The notes beneath the pieces were generated by a model. That model saw nothing but the letters and a program-made list of their open reading frames with translations. It searched no databases and was not told where the DNA came from. DNA of 64,000 nucleotides from Gadus chalcogrammus (Eukaryota > Chordata > Actinopteri > Gadiformes > Gadidae), in the NCBI RefSeq assembly GCF_026213295.1, contig NC_079413.1, positions 16,471,026 through 16,535,025 of the forward strand, written 5' to 3'. Of this stretch, positions 44,323-58,130 are shown one piece after another (positions within the stretch are counted from its first letter, which is position 1; each line of letters opens with the position of its first letter). The translations under genes and the position numbers were made by a program.

Positions 44323-45889
44323 AGCTGTGTTCGAAATCATTCCCTATTCACTCACTCACTATTGCCTATAGCAGGGGTTTTCAAAGTGTGAGAGAGTGAG
44401 CCCCGCCTCAGAGAAAAAAATTCAGCTGAGCCCCCCCCACCCCCCCCCCATTTTTTTTTCTAAAGACCTGTGTTTTGAAAGCTATCTTAATTATTTTACA
44501 CATTTTAAACATCACTGATCATAATTTTAAAACATTTGAAACATATTTTTTAAACATTTTAAACATATTTCTGAAACATTACAACATTGTGCGTTTTTAA
44601 ACACATTTCTTAACAACTTTATCTAAGCATATTTTAGCTTAACCTTTTTTAAATACATTTGAACATCTTAATCTGTGTAAACTGCCAGTTTACACCGATT
44701 CCTTCAGGGTCCCCGACTCTAAATGAGTCGAATCAGATCTGCTTTTTCAGTCCAGAGATTCGACTATTCAGCGGGGTTTGTTTACCGGCGTTGCTATGGT
44801 GACCTAAATTATTATAAGCAACTGAAAACGATGCCGGTTTGAAACTAAAACTGTGATTCTGAAAAAAGTATAAATGCTATCAAAATTCCGTTTGGATAGT
44901 ATTGAAGATACAAGAGTGTAGATTTGTTCAATGGTTTGAACGATGGTAAACGGTTGAAAAATTAATGAGTTACGATGTCTAGAAGTAGGTGTATCAGAAT
45001 GGGCAGACGTCTTCAATGAAAACAGCTGAAAACGAAGCGGTATGAAACTAAAACGGTGGTTCTGAAGAAATTTTAAATGATATCGAAATTCTGTTTGGAT
45101 ATGATTGAAGATACAAGTGTGTAGATTTGTTAAATGGTTTGCACGAAGATAAACGGTTGAAAATTGATTTAGTTAGGTTACTTCTACAGTTGAAGTACGA
45201 TTGATGATTTGAATCATCGACTTTCAGGTTTTTCTTCGGGTTTATTTTTTTCTCACGTCGCGCCCCCCCTGAAGAACTCTGGCGCCCCCCAGGGGGGGCG
45301 CGCCCCACAGTTTGAAAACCACTGGCCTATAGTGTTCATGATATAGTGCACTACATAGGGAATGTACAAACGAGTATTCGGACACTACGCTGAACATTTC
45401 TAAACGTCATTTGCGTCAGTAAATGCACCGGGTATTTGTGTGACGCAGACAGATGCGCCCAGATTGTGTAAACAAACCGGGCACTCTAGAGGAAAGCTGG
45501 AGGTTGTGTTGATGTTGATGTTGAATGTTACATTTCCTTGAACAAGGTTCTTCTTATTAATTTTTAATGTTTCATTTTCTTGTTAAATCCCAAATAAATT
45601 GTTGATATTTCTAAACGAAAGCCGGAGACTCCATCATTAAATGTAGTCGTTTTCGCCGCTTGCGGTTATTGAGGTTCTTCTTCTCCTCCGGAAAAACACG
45701 ACTGCATTGCATTGTGGTATATCGGAGTAACACGTAGGGAACATCATATGTACACTCACATTTTGGGTATTTTAAGTGCACTTTATAGGGCATGAAATTA
45801 ACCAGTGAGAATTCGAACAACACTACAAAATAGCGAGCACCCTATATAGTGCACTATATCCGTGATATGGAACGATTTCGAACACAGCT
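44323..45889. mobile_element. Middle element of the nest
   Basis: Inverted ends AGCTGTGTTCGAAATCATTCC and (minus) AGCTGTGTTCGAAATCGTTCC. The TATAGTGCACTA motif recurs inside. The target duplication is unclear, so the exact limits and superfamily are uncertain. Confidence 0.65.
44372..45324. mobile_element. Inner hAT-type element, 953 bp
   Basis: Ends CAGGGGTTTTCAAAGTGTG and inverse of CAGTGGTTTTCAAACTGTG. GCCTATAG flanks both sides (44364-44371 and 45325-45332). No coding frame. An internal repeat of about 140 bp occurs twice (from about 44820 and 45026). Confidence 0.88.
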
Positions 45890-46193
45890 ACGAGCTGCGT
45901 GTCATCAGCGTGTGTCATCATGACAGCGTCGCCAGCGCCAACGCATCGAAACTTAAATCAGCGGAGGCTCACGGCTCACGCTGGTCCAAGGGGATGACCA
46001 TCGTATTTGTTTTTAAGAAAAAAATCGAAAAATAAAAACGTGATTTTTTTCAAAGTGATAAATTATTATAAATAATTAATATTATAAAATTATTATAAAG
46101 ATGACCCCCCGATAGTATCGACTATCGGCGATCGCTAGGGGGCGCTATCGGACGATGGAAGCTTGTAGACGATTGCCCAACCCTAGTGTGATA

Positions 46194-46605
<412 letters not shown>

Positions 46606-46639
46606 ATGCGGGTGCCTGCAGTCTGTTCCCTCTCCCCAT

Positions 46640-46915
46640 CTCAGACACCTGCCACTCCCTCCCACTCGCTCCTTCCCTCTCGCTCCTCCATCCCTCTTCT
46701 CCCTCCCTCTCTACCTCTCATCCTCCCTCCCTCTCCTCTTCCCTCCCTCCCTCCCCCTCCCCCACTCCCTCCCTCTCTCCTTCCCTCCCTCCCTCCCCCA
46801 CTCCCTCCCTCTCTCCTTCCTTCCCTCCCTCCCTCCCCCTTCCTATCCCTCCCTCCCTCCCTTCCCTCCTTCCTCCCTCCCTCTCTCTCCCCCCCCCCTC
46901 CCTCCCTCCCTTTCA
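46640..46915. repeat. CCCTCCCTCC pyrimidine minisatellite
   Basis: CTCCCTCCCTCC repeats with TTCC variants, no gene. Confidence 0.92.
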
Positions 46916-47039
46916 GCCCTCTCCAGTAGTCTGCTGTGTTTAATCTTCCGCTGGCCTCAGCGTTTACTGAGTTGCCAGCGACGCAGTTAGCACTGTGATG
47001 CTCTCCAATGCTCCCTCTGAGTCCTGTCATTGGTTAATC

Positions 47040-47147
47040 TAATCTCCTGAGCCGGGAATCCGTCTCCATGAGGAGTCTGTCTCCAAGAGGAATCAGATCC
47101 ATGAGGAGTCTGTCTCCAAGAGGGGACTCTCCATGAGGAGACTGAGT

Positions 47148-47205
<58 letters not shown>
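47040..47205. repeat. GAGGAGTCTGTCTCCAAGAG tandem units then (GA)n
   Basis: Three to four degenerate units at 47058-47145, then about 25 GA units. Confidence 0.88.
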
Positions 47206-47207
<2 letters not shown>

Positions 47208-47518
47208 GTAGTTGGTGGCCCCCCATGGAGTTCCTCTGCTAGCATAACGTTGGGTGTCTGTGTTCAGACACAGCAGTCGGATAGGATTACTGTTTGTGTC
47301 ATCAAAGGGATGTACGAATAATGTGATGTACAATATTTATAAGAGTAATCTTTGTAACAATAACGGTTTGTCAGGGAAGATTGTGGCTGAGCTCCTCCAC
47401 CGAGGAGCCCCCCCCCCCTTCATAGACTCCCTTGACTATCCTACATCCACTCGGATCAAACCTACTATTAGTTTGTCGCTCTGTGGACCTATCAGAGTTC
47501 ACCTGGTTGGGGTCTCAC

Positions 47519-47985
47519 CTGGTTGTGGTGCTCGATGCCCATGCTGATGGTGTTGATGAGGATGGCCATCATGATGCCGCGGCTGAAGTACTTGCTTTCC
47601 ACGATGCCCCACAGCTTCCTTCTCGTCTCGTCCCAGAGGTCCTTGAGGCGCCCCAGGCAGGTCCTCCTCCTCCTCCGCCTCCTCCTCTTGGGTCTCACCC
47701 GCCCCCTCCCCCCTCTGGCTCCTCCCCCCCCGGCCTCCCCCTCTCCCTCTCTGGTTTCCTCCAGCTGGTTCTGCTCCTTCTCCGTCCCCTCCACCGGCTC
47801 CTCCTCCTCCTCCTCCTCCCCATTGGCCGAGTCACCCGCCGCGCCGGCCCCCTCTTTGAGTGACAACGCACACAGGGGGCAGTCCTCGGGCTGGGGAGAG
47901 ACGGAGAGGGGGACGGGGGAGTGGGCCAGCAGGGGTGGGCTGCCCTGGTCCGGGGTGGGGCGGGGCTGGTGAGGACAGGGAGACG
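47519..47985 (-). CDS. cacna1i: cacna1i E2: distal I-II linker and IIS1
   Basis: The exon opens after CCCGCAG and joins E1 in phase to read [10 protein letters not shown]. It holds a glutamate run, then a run of eight arginines after PK, then [27 protein letters not shown] and the first membrane segment of domain II, ending GIEHHNQ. The donor is CAG|GTGAGA, phase 0. The acidic run matches a feature of mammalian Cav3.3. The polybasic run directly before IIS1 is prominent here. Position weight rests on the IIS1 half; the linker half is low complexity but stays open. Confidence 0.92.
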
Positions 47986-48032
47986 CTGCGGGGAGACAGA
48001 GAGACAGTGAGAGAGAGGCAGACGGACAGACG

Positions 48033-48036
<4 letters not shown>

Positions 48037-48084
<48 letters not shown>
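48037..48084. repeat. (GA)n microsatellite upstream of E2
   Basis: About 24 GA units. Confidence 0.95.
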
Positions 48085-48091
<7 letters not shown>

Positions 48092-48388
48092 AGAGAGAGT
48101 GAGAGGGAGAGAGGCAAACAGACTCAAATCATCGGCCATCGTGGAAACACACATTCAGCCACAGATTGAACACTGGGGAAACACATCTTCTAGGGTGTCT
48201 TTATCTGGTCCAATGTTGATGACGAGTGATGCTACAGCAGCACAAGAAGGTGTACGAGTACACTGGTACCGCCATCGCTAAGAGTAGGTAAACAGTACTT
48301 AGCATTGTGTAGCTTCTTGCCCTAGGTATCTCTGTGGGTTAACCTAGTGATGTTTAGTGCTTGGCACTTGGTTCTATGAACACCCTTA

Positions 48389-48932
48389 TGCCGCTTTTCC
48401 ACCGCACATGTAGCTCGACTCGACACGACACGACTCGACACGACTCGACACGGTAGCAGCGCGGGTGCTTTTCCACCGCAAATAGTACCTCCGGGACGTG
48501 GGCGGGGTCGTCTGCGCGAAAGGGCTGTGACGTATTTTTGTACGCGACGCAAACAACACCTACGTAACCTACACATGGACAGAACCAACATAACAACAAT
48601 GGAGAACATCGATGCGATGGTATTCGTGTTCGTATTATTAGCTGGCATGTTGAAGAAGTGGAATATGTTGGCTGCGGCGCTGCTATGGCTGTTACCAGCA
48701 TGGTTGCCATGTCGCTCTCGTGACTTCGTCACACTCTCTGGCCAATCAGTGGCCGGCCGTCTGCCGACGTCACCTTTTAGCATCGGCTCAGCCGCTTGGA
48801 ACCTAGAGCGAGGCGGTACTAGAAAAAGCAGCCACTTGAGGTACTAGATCGCGGTGGAAACGCAAAAAAGGCGAGCTGAGTCGAGTCGAGTCGAGTCGTG
48901 TCGAGCTGGTACCATGCAGTGGAAAAGCGGCA
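48389..48932. mobile_element. PIF/Harbinger-type MITE, 544 bp, TTA target duplication
   Basis: Left TGCCGCTTTTCCACCGCACA, right (minus) TGCCGCTTTTCCACTGCATG. TTA flanks both sides (48386-48388 and 48933-48935). Subterminal CGACTCGACACGAC repeats. It shares the TTTCCAC(T/C)GCA motif with the MITE at 10917, so the two may be related families. Confidence 0.85.
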
Positions 48933-49084
48933 TTACTGTTCCCACAGAGATATATTGTTGTTTCTCTTTCTTCTGAAAAACGTACTTATTGGAAGTCGCT
49001 CTGGATAAAAGCGTCTCAAACACCTTGAAGGTAAACATAACTATGGTCCGTCCAGACGTCTGCCCCCAAGGCCTCCATACTCAC

Positions 49085-49448
49085 GTCTGAGCTGCTTGGA
49101 GTGGCGCCGGCCCCCGTTGACATTCCCACCGCTTCCTCCTCCTCCTCCTCCTCTGCCCGCACAGCCCCCGGCGCGGCGGTTGTTGCGGGCCCCGGTGGGC
49201 GGCGGGGGCTGGCCCCTCAGTGTGTAGTAGAGTGCGGATGAGCGGCGGCGGGCCTTCCGCAGCACGTGGCAGACGAGCTGGAAGAGTTCCTCGTAGCAGT
49301 CACCTGGCTCGGCCAGGCTGGCCAGCGTGGAGGAAGACAGGCACGCCGCGCGCTGCTCCTGCATCAGCTGGTGCTCGCGCTGCTTGGTCTCAGAGAACTG
49401 GGTGGCGATCACCACCAGACACAGGTTGATCATGAAGAAGGAGCCGAT
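49085..49448 (-). CDS. cacna1i: cacna1i E1: end of IS6, gating brake and start of I-II linker
   Basis: The exon starts [17 protein letters not shown], the cytoplasmic end of S6 in domain I. It continues through [15 protein letters not shown] and [10 protein letters not shown], the region known in Cav3 channels as the helix-loop-helix gating brake that stabilises the closed state. The rest is a low-complexity glycine/arginine linker. The acceptor AG follows a (CT)n tract, and the donor is C|GTGAGTAT, phase 1, matching E2. Two partial copies of the exon start lie upstream at 49510-49556 and 49648-49690. Only this copy continues into full coding sequence. Exons for IS1-IS5 were not found in the window. 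Confidence 0.93.
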
Positions 49449-49449
49449 C

Positions 49450-49450
<1 letters not shown>

Positions 49451-49513
<63 letters not shown>

Positions 49514-49551
49514 ACCAACAGACACAGGTTGATCATGAAGAAGGAGCCGAT

Positions 49552-49632
<81 letters not shown>

Positions 49633-49700
49633 TAGAGAGAGAGAGAGATAACCACCAGACACAGGTTGATCATGAAGAAGGACCCGATCTGGGGGAGAGA
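49451..49700. repeat. (GA)n with two partial copies of the E1 start
   Basis: About 44 bp of the E1 beginning recurs at 49510-49556 and 49648-49690, each between (GA)n blocks. Both copies keep an AG acceptor and the [10 protein letters not shown] codons, then run into (GA)n. Confidence 0.92.
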
Positions 49701-50655
49701 GCGAGAGGGTCAGAGGGAGAGAAGAGAGAGGGAGATGGAGCGAGAGAGGGAGATGGAGCGAGAGAGGGAGATGAAGGGCTGGGTGCAGAGAATGGAGGAA
49801 GACAGAGACAGCTAGAGAGACAGAGAAAGACAGAGAAAGAGAGAGGGAGAGAGACAGATAGACAGATAGATACATTGACAGATAGATGGCGAGATAGAGA
49901 GATGTATGAATATAGACAGATCGTTTTTCACCATTTAAAGAGGGTGTAGTTCAGCTAAGTCGTTACATTTAATTTAATCTAAATAAGTGTACTTCAGAAG
50001 GTGTACGTTAAGCCGGTCAGTGTTGAGGTCGTTCCCAGTAGTTCATATCCTCACTGAGACGCTTCAGTCGGAGGAGCGAGGTGAGGGTTGATACGGTCGT
50101 TAAGGTGGTGCTGATCAGGGCGGTCTAGAAGGGCATCCAACCCGGGATCCCTCAGAGAGTCAATCACACAGACGGCCTCCTTCTGCTCCAACGCTGATCT
50201 CTCTAATTAATGAGCTGTGACCTTTGTGTGGTTGTAATGGAGACACAGGCAGGTCGTTAGGGCTCAAAGCCACCGGACCAGTACTCTGCTGATTGGCTGA
50301 GTGCTGCGCCGCGTGGCGGTAGTGTCTGAGACGTTCTGAACACAACCACTGCGGGACAGAAGCTCCTCAGTGAGGCCAACGTTATACCGTGAACAAGAAA
50401 CACCCCCAGGCGAGGAGAGGAGCAGTGAGTATGGACGTACTTACAGTAAAACATCCTCATCCATGCATAAAGATGTGAGATGCAGTCACGCATGAGTAAA
50501 GCCAAGCAGAACACCAACGCTCTCTGGGGTGGAGAGAGCACTGCTGCTAGCCTGGTGCTAGCCTGGCTAGCTACCGCTGTGCCAATACGCCCCAAGCGCT
50601 TTTAGACGCCAAGACATCCCCTCACTGACACCACCCTGCTAATCCTCAGCCTCTC
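49701..50655. other. Intron sequence, no gene seen
   Basis: Purine-rich to 49870, then unique-looking sequence. No IS1-IS5 exon found. Confidence 0.65.
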
Positions 50656-50660
50656 CCTTC

Positions 50661-51016
50661 TCACCTGTCTGTCTGTCTGTCTGTCTGTCTGTCTGGGTCT
50701 CAATTCATTTCAATTCAATTCAAAAAGGTTTTATTGGAATATTTTTTAGTGCAATTTAATAAAAATGACAGTATATCGTATAAACAGATAAATTAAATAT
50801 ACAATCTTAATACACAGTATTTACCATATGGAGGATGTGTGCAATATAGCAATTATTTTGGAAAGAGTGAGTCCAGGGGGATGAGTCTGTTTATGGGGAG
50901 TTTGAGGTCCTTCTCTCATCACCACAGGTCTCTCTCTCTCTCCGTCTGTATGTGCCTTTCTCTCTCAGTTTGTGTCCGTCTCCCTCTCTGTCTGTGTCTC
51001 TCTCTCTGTGTCTGTG

Positions 51017-51057
<41 letters not shown>

Positions 51058-51060
51058 GTG
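50661..51060 (-). repeat. (CTGT)n, LINE tail with (TTGAA) repeats, and TC repeat
   Basis: 50664-50692 is (CTGT)n. 50700-50870 on the minus strand ends CCTTTTTGAATTGAATTGAA, like the tail of the LINE at 6880. 50935-51060 is TC/TGTC repeat. Confidence 0.65.
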
Positions 51061-51159
51061 TCTCATATTGATACTAATAATGACAAAGTAATCTTCACTG
51101 TTAGAATCCTTCAGTCATTTGGGTCAACATGATGGATGTAATGAGGGGTGGAGAGAGAG

Positions 51160-51165
51160 AGAGAC

Positions 51166-51261
<96 letters not shown>

Positions 51262-51292
51262 GAATAGAGAGAGAGAAACACAGAGAGAGAGG
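51160..51292. repeat. (GA)n microsatellite
   Basis: Long GA tract at the 3' end of the Tx1-like LINE. Confidence 0.96.
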
Positions 51293-51703
51293 GACTTTGA
51301 CTTTTAATAGTACTTTTATTTCATTACATGTGATACCTCAAAAAACATACATCATCTCTCCCTTTTATTAAGTCAAACCAAAAGGATCAAAACTAAAAAC
51401 ATTGTCTTAAAACTGGAAAGAGATTCCATCAGTGGAGTTCACTGAGCATATGACACCACCGATGCACCACCACTGGTTGAAACACAAAAACTCAGTCATT
51501 TTATAGTATGCAAAATCAGCTGCCACCCTGGTCCTGACCATCACTTTAAACACCCCCACTAAATCCTTCCCATTGCCCTCCTCCTTCTCAGTCTTGTGGG
51601 TTTTATAGATGGCCAGCTTTGCCTGGCCGAGAAGGAAAAATTGCCAGTGTACATTTTCCTTTTCTCTCCTTACTGTACTTCACTGAAAATACTAACAGAT
51701 ACT

Positions 51704-53076
<1,373 letters not shown>

Positions 53077-53149
53077 GAAAAATTGCCAGTGTACATTTTC
53101 CTTTTCTCTCCTTACTGTACTTCACTGAAAATACTAACAGATAGATACT

Positions 53150-56100
53150 GATTAAACAGAAACCCAAGTTTCCCCAACAATGTCTGCAGAAAAGAAAAGA
53201 AAGGTAACAATCTTGAGCATTCAGTAAAAAAATTAAAACCGTGTCTGAGGCTGGGCAGAAAGGGCAGGCTGGCATGACGTCAGGGTTGAACCTTGAGACA
53301 AAACGATTAGTGGGGATGGCCAAGTGAAGGACACGCCACTGCAAGTCCCCCACTCTTTTGGAGGTGGGAGGCTTGTACATCAATCGCCATGTGGGAGACA
53401 TGTCCGGTGGAACTGTCCATGTTCCCGCCACTTGGTGTCTAGACGACTGGCCAGCTGCTTGAAAAACAGGGATTTGCTGCATATGTGATAGAGTGACTTT
53501 CGGTCAACTGAGGCAAAAACTAAATCAGTAAGACCATTAAAGATCAGCAGGTGTCCCTCTCTTCTAGATACACATTTGGGAGAATCGGAAGATCAGGGAA
53601 AACCACACGTTCTTGTATTCCTACTACCACGCTATTTGCTGCAGCACCGGGAGCGAGACTCTGAGCCTGCCCAACAGGTCAGCCACCAGGCGCAGAGACC
53701 TCAGTCCAGTCTGGGCACTGACCTCCCGTGCCAACTACCACCTTCTGTTCTCACGGTCTATCAGGTGTCCCAACTTGGTCATGCCTGCTCCCATAAAAGC
53801 AGAGATCAAGCTATCCCCAACTCTCTCCTGGGTGGGCATGAAAAAAAAAAAAAAGGGGGCTCTTCTGTACCATAATGTTCCTCTGGTTTTCTAGACAGTT
53901 ATAATATTTCATTCTTCCAGGACAGATTCATAGAAAAAGGAGACATGAAACCCTTGTATCCATCGATCGTCAACAGAAATTATTTTCTGTCCAGGGTCAA
54001 AGCCCTAACGCAATGCATCACTGACCGCGCAAAGGAAACCCAAAGCACACTGTCGGGCGCATAGAGGAGACATTGAGCCATCTGTAGTCTCATAGAAGAG
54101 ACCTTACTTGCGAGGTGAATCAGTCCCTGCCCTCCGTCAGCCACTGGCAGGGACAAAACCCCCGGGGCCAGCCAATGATACCCATCCCAAAATAAATGTA
54201 CAAAAGTCTTCTGGAGCATAGAGGAGGGAGACAGGGGGATCAACTACGAATGCTCTGTGCCACAACATCGATGCCACCAGGTTATTGACTACCAGCACCC
54301 GCCCTCTATACGAGAGCTGTGGTAATATCCTCCTCCACCGTTGCAACCAACCTGCTTTCTTCTTTTCCATCCCCTCCCAGTTATTTTCCATATATCCAAA
54401 AGTTCCTAGATATACCCCCAAAAACTTAAAGCCATCCAAATTCCAGACGCAACTTTGTGGCAAAATCGGTGGTGTCGAGTCCTGCCAGTCTCCAATTAAA
54501 AAGGAAGAACATTTCTCCCAGTTAATCTTAGCAGACGCAGCTCTTGGGTTGGTTTGTAAAACCTGAGAGAGCACTTTCACATCCTCCTGCAACTGCAGAA
54601 TCACTGTTACATCATCCGCATAGGCTGTAAGTGACACGGTAGGAGCCTGTGAAATCCCTGGTGCAGCGACGGTGCTTAGCATTACAAGGAGAGGTTCAAT
54701 AGAGATAGCATAAAGAATCCCAGAGAGGCCACACCCCTCCCCTCACCCCTCCAGGTCTGGTGAGTGAGCCTTTAATTTTAAGGATGCTAAAAATGTCTTT
54801 ATACATCAACTTGATGAGGCCTATCAAAACTGGACCAAACCCATAAGCCTCTAAAGTCCTAAAGAGAAAGTCATGGTCGACCCGATGAAAAGCCTTCTCC
54901 TGGTCTAAGGAGAGAAGGCCCAGGTTCAGATTATGTTAGGCTGCTGTGGTTATGATGTCACGAGCCAGAAACAGGTTATCAAAAATCGATCGATTTGGAA
55001 TGCAGTATGTTTGATCACTATGGACCACTGAGCCTACTACAGCCTTCAACCTATTGGTGAGTGCTCTGGAGAAGATCTTTGTGTCCACGCATAGGAGAGA
55101 GACAGGGCGCCAAGGACTGCCCTACGACAACTTAAAGGTAGACTTCCCTGTCCAATAGACTCCTGGAGGATGGTATGAAGGTCTGGCCCAAAAAGAGACC
55201 AGAATGCCTTATAGAACTCCCCAGACAGACCATCCAATCAGGTGTCCGGCCAGAGTTGTGTTGTTGTACTGCCTGGATGAGCTCACTGTAGGAAAGGGAG
55301 TGCTCTAGTATCAGGGCCTCCTCCTAATCATGGTAAATCTTGCAGGAGCTCATCCCCCGCAGATTTATCACAATCCTTAGCTCTAAACAGATCTTCATAA
55401 AACAACAACGAAAGTGACCTGATGTCTCCTGGGTCACTTGTCTCTCTTCCACCAGGGAGCTTGAGACACTGCATGTGTTCAGTATTTGGTGTCCGCTTCT
55501 CTAGTCCAAAAAATAAATTAGTGGGATCATCCATGTCTGCATAAAGCCAAAAGCGGGCTCTCACTAGTGCCCCCTCCAGAAGTCTCCTGAGCTGCAACTT
55601 ATTCTGATTTAAATAGGTCTCAAACCCTGCTATATCCCTACCACTGGCCTTAGCAGATATAAATAAGATCTCTTGCTCTAAAGCTTCAAGTTTCGACTTT
55701 ACAGCTCGTGGAATTTGCTGTGTATTGTTGACAAAACAATCTGATTTGGACTTTCCCAAAGTCCCACCACTGTGTTAGGGACTCGGGTCGTGCTTTCTCC
55801 ACCCTCAAGGTCTCCCAAAAAAAGTTGAAAGAACTCACAAACCCCTGATCTTGAAGTAGCCTAATGTTAAAACGCCAGTATGGGCTTTTTGGCTTCAATG
55901 GTGTGGTGGCAATTGACACAGTGACATAGTGATGGTCAGACAGGCCCATAGGGTGATACTGCTCTTAAAAAAAGTCCCATATCCTGTTTTCTAACATAAA
56001 TATGGTCTTGCCTTGCCCCTGATAATATGTTTATATTTGTTTTTAACCAGGTGTACTGCTTAGAACCTGGAAACCCCTCTCTCCACACATCCACAAGGCC

Positions 56101-56670
56101 ATGATAAGCTACCAAAGCTCTCAGCTCATTGGCTGATTGAGGATGAGGCTCATCGTGGTTCCGATCCAAAGTGTGGTCCAGTGTGGAGTTAAAATCCCCG
56201 CTTAGAATAAGTACATTATCTGGGGGGCAGCTTTTCAATGCGTCTGACAGCGCTTTCAAGAAACCACATCTCTCCTGGCCTTCGCACGGAGTGTACATGT
56301 TATGTAAAGAAAAAGCCATTCCATCTAAGGAGGCATCAACCCTATGTAGGCGTCCTGATAATAATGCTCACATGAGACATACCTTGCCAAGGTAGACCAG
56401 GGGAGAGAAGAGTAGCTACTCCAGCACTAACACTAGAGCCATGACTCAAGTACACTGGTCTTTTCCATTCCAATTCCCACTGTGGCTAATTATCTTGGTC
56501 GGAGTGACACTCTTGTAAAAAAACAACAGAGGAATGTTTCAGGTTAATATAGTCCAGTAGTGCTGCTATTTTCTTTGCATTTCTACAGCCATTGATATTG
56601 AGGGTCCCAAGAAAAAAGGTGGCCATAAAGATGGTAAGAAAACCTAACCCTAACAAAAAGATACTCATTA
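53150..56670 (-). pseudogene. Tx1-like LINE ORF2, degenerate
   Basis: Endonuclease part: LGTLNINGCRNAKKIAALL with VVFLQECHSDQDN, then LILSGDFNSTLDHTLDRN, then GARQDHIYV and GLSDHHYVTVSI. Reverse transcriptase part: GLSGEFYKAFWSLFGPDLH and the catalytic YADDVTV near 54605. C-terminal part: LQWRVLHLAIPTNRFVSR and CPFC near 53260. Reading frame changes several times and stops occur (for example near 54720 and 55240). Confidence 0.82.
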
Positions 56671-57280
56671 GGTAGTACCGTGGATTTAAAACGACTGCTT
56701 ACTTCAGCCCTTACTGTACTCTGCAGTTTCTTGATGCAGAAACGCTTCTGTATAGTAAGCTCTGTCAAAGTGGCATTCCTTAAAGCCGCAGTAGAGGAGA
56801 GGGGAAACAGATTATAGTCAGGGAAGAAAGATGTAAGGCTTATCTTACGCTGACCCTTTGTGTTGTCCAGGAATTTGCTTACCCTTCTGAACAAACTTCC
56901 CCAGAACATCCACACTTTCCCCCTCTACCGGCTGCTGCACATTCTCCATGGTAACTTCCTGGTATTCATTCAAATCGATTTCAGATTCATCTCCAAAGAG
57001 AAACTGCGCCCAGTTTTCGCCCCCGCCTGGCTCCCACTGCTCTTCGCTTTGCGTTTGCCGCTGCTCCGCTCTGGTTGGCTGGATGGTTTCGGCTGCTGCA
57101 GACCCGGCGATCTCTGGGTCCTCATCAGCTGCGCTGGTCAGTCGCTGCTAAGGTGTTGGGGAAAACTGTATGTCCTGCCACCTGAACGTCCTCTGGGCTC
57201 CAGCACTAGAAGGACCGGATGTCTGGGAGTCCACAACATGTCCCGATGGTGTTTGTTCGGGACCGGGTGTCGGTAAATCC

Positions 57281-57841
57281 AACCCAGTCTCACGGAAATA
57301 CGTGACACTCTCACGTCATTTAATCTATTCATTCGTTCCAAAAATCACAAATTACATGGCAACGTCTGCTCGCGACACTGAGGCATCGACACAGAATTTC
57401 TTTCACATAGAGCTATAAATAAACAAAACAATAGATGGCTAGATAAAATCAACATTAAGACATAGGCCTACAATTCTAAATAGAAAAGATGAAGCAGCTA
57501 CCTTTTTCTCCGTTGCGGTTTGCCTACAGAGCAGCGCACCTGCATTAAATATATCTGTGAATTGTCATAATTTCTCAGAATCAAAGGTGAAAGTAGAAAC
57601 GGGTTGCCAAAAGCTGTCATATTGTTAGTTATCACAGACAATTTTTCTGTGTTTCTTGGAACAAATGAGAAAAATAAACAATAAATTATCTGTAGGCCTA
57701 CGGAGCTCCTTAAGTGACATTAGGTACTTGAGTTTGAAATTTGTGCTTTTTGGCACAAAAATAAATAAATGTCGTGTCCCAGATCACGAATGAATAGATT
57801 AAATGACATGATAGTGTCACGTATTTCCTTGAGACTGGGTT
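57281..57841. mobile_element. Non-autonomous DNA transposon, 561 bp, 9-bp target duplication
   Basis: Left end AACCCAGTCTCACGGAAATA, right end (minus) AACCCAGTCTCAAGGAAATA; pairing continues for about 50 bp to TAATCTATTCATTCGT. GGTAAATCC flanks both sides (57272-57280 and 57842-57850). A 9-bp duplication fits the Mutator-like group, but the family is unproven. Confidence 0.85.
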
Positions 57842-58130
57842 GGTAAATCCACAACAGGTCCCGGTGGTGTTGGTGCGGGACCGGGTGTCTGTAAATCCGC
57901 AACAGGTCCCGGTGGTGCTGGTGCAGGACCAGGTGTCCGTAAAACCGCAACAGGTCCCGGCAGTGTTGGTGCGGGAACGGGTGTCTGTAAATCCGCAACA
58001 GGTCCCGGTGGTGCTGGTGCAGGACCAGGTGTCCGTAAAACCGCAACAGGTCCCGGCAGTGTTGGTGCGGGAGCGGGTGTCTGTCTGTAAATCCGCAATA
58101 GGTCCCGGTGGTGTTGGCGCGAGACCGGGT
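57842..58130 (-). repeat. Proline-rich coding minisatellite in LINE ORF1
   Basis: Units of about 57 bp, GTAAATCCGCAACAGGTCCC then GGTGGTGTTGGTGCGGGACC. On the minus strand they encode PGPVADLQTPGPAPTP-type repeats in frame, about five copies. Confidence 0.9.

Larger units (their letters stand above)
43970..46185. mobile_element. Outer hAT-type element of a three-level nest
   Basis: Ends TAGGGATGGGC and inverse of TAGGGTTGGGC. GTGTGATA flanks both sides (43962-43969 and 46186-46193). The outer sequence has CGATAGTCGA repeats near both ends. Most of the inside is later insertion. Confidence 0.85.

Noticed and set aside
49552..49875. Alternative first part of E1 from the upstream copies
   Set aside because: The duplicate exon starts run directly into (GA)n and lack the rest of the exon; kept only as possible decoys.
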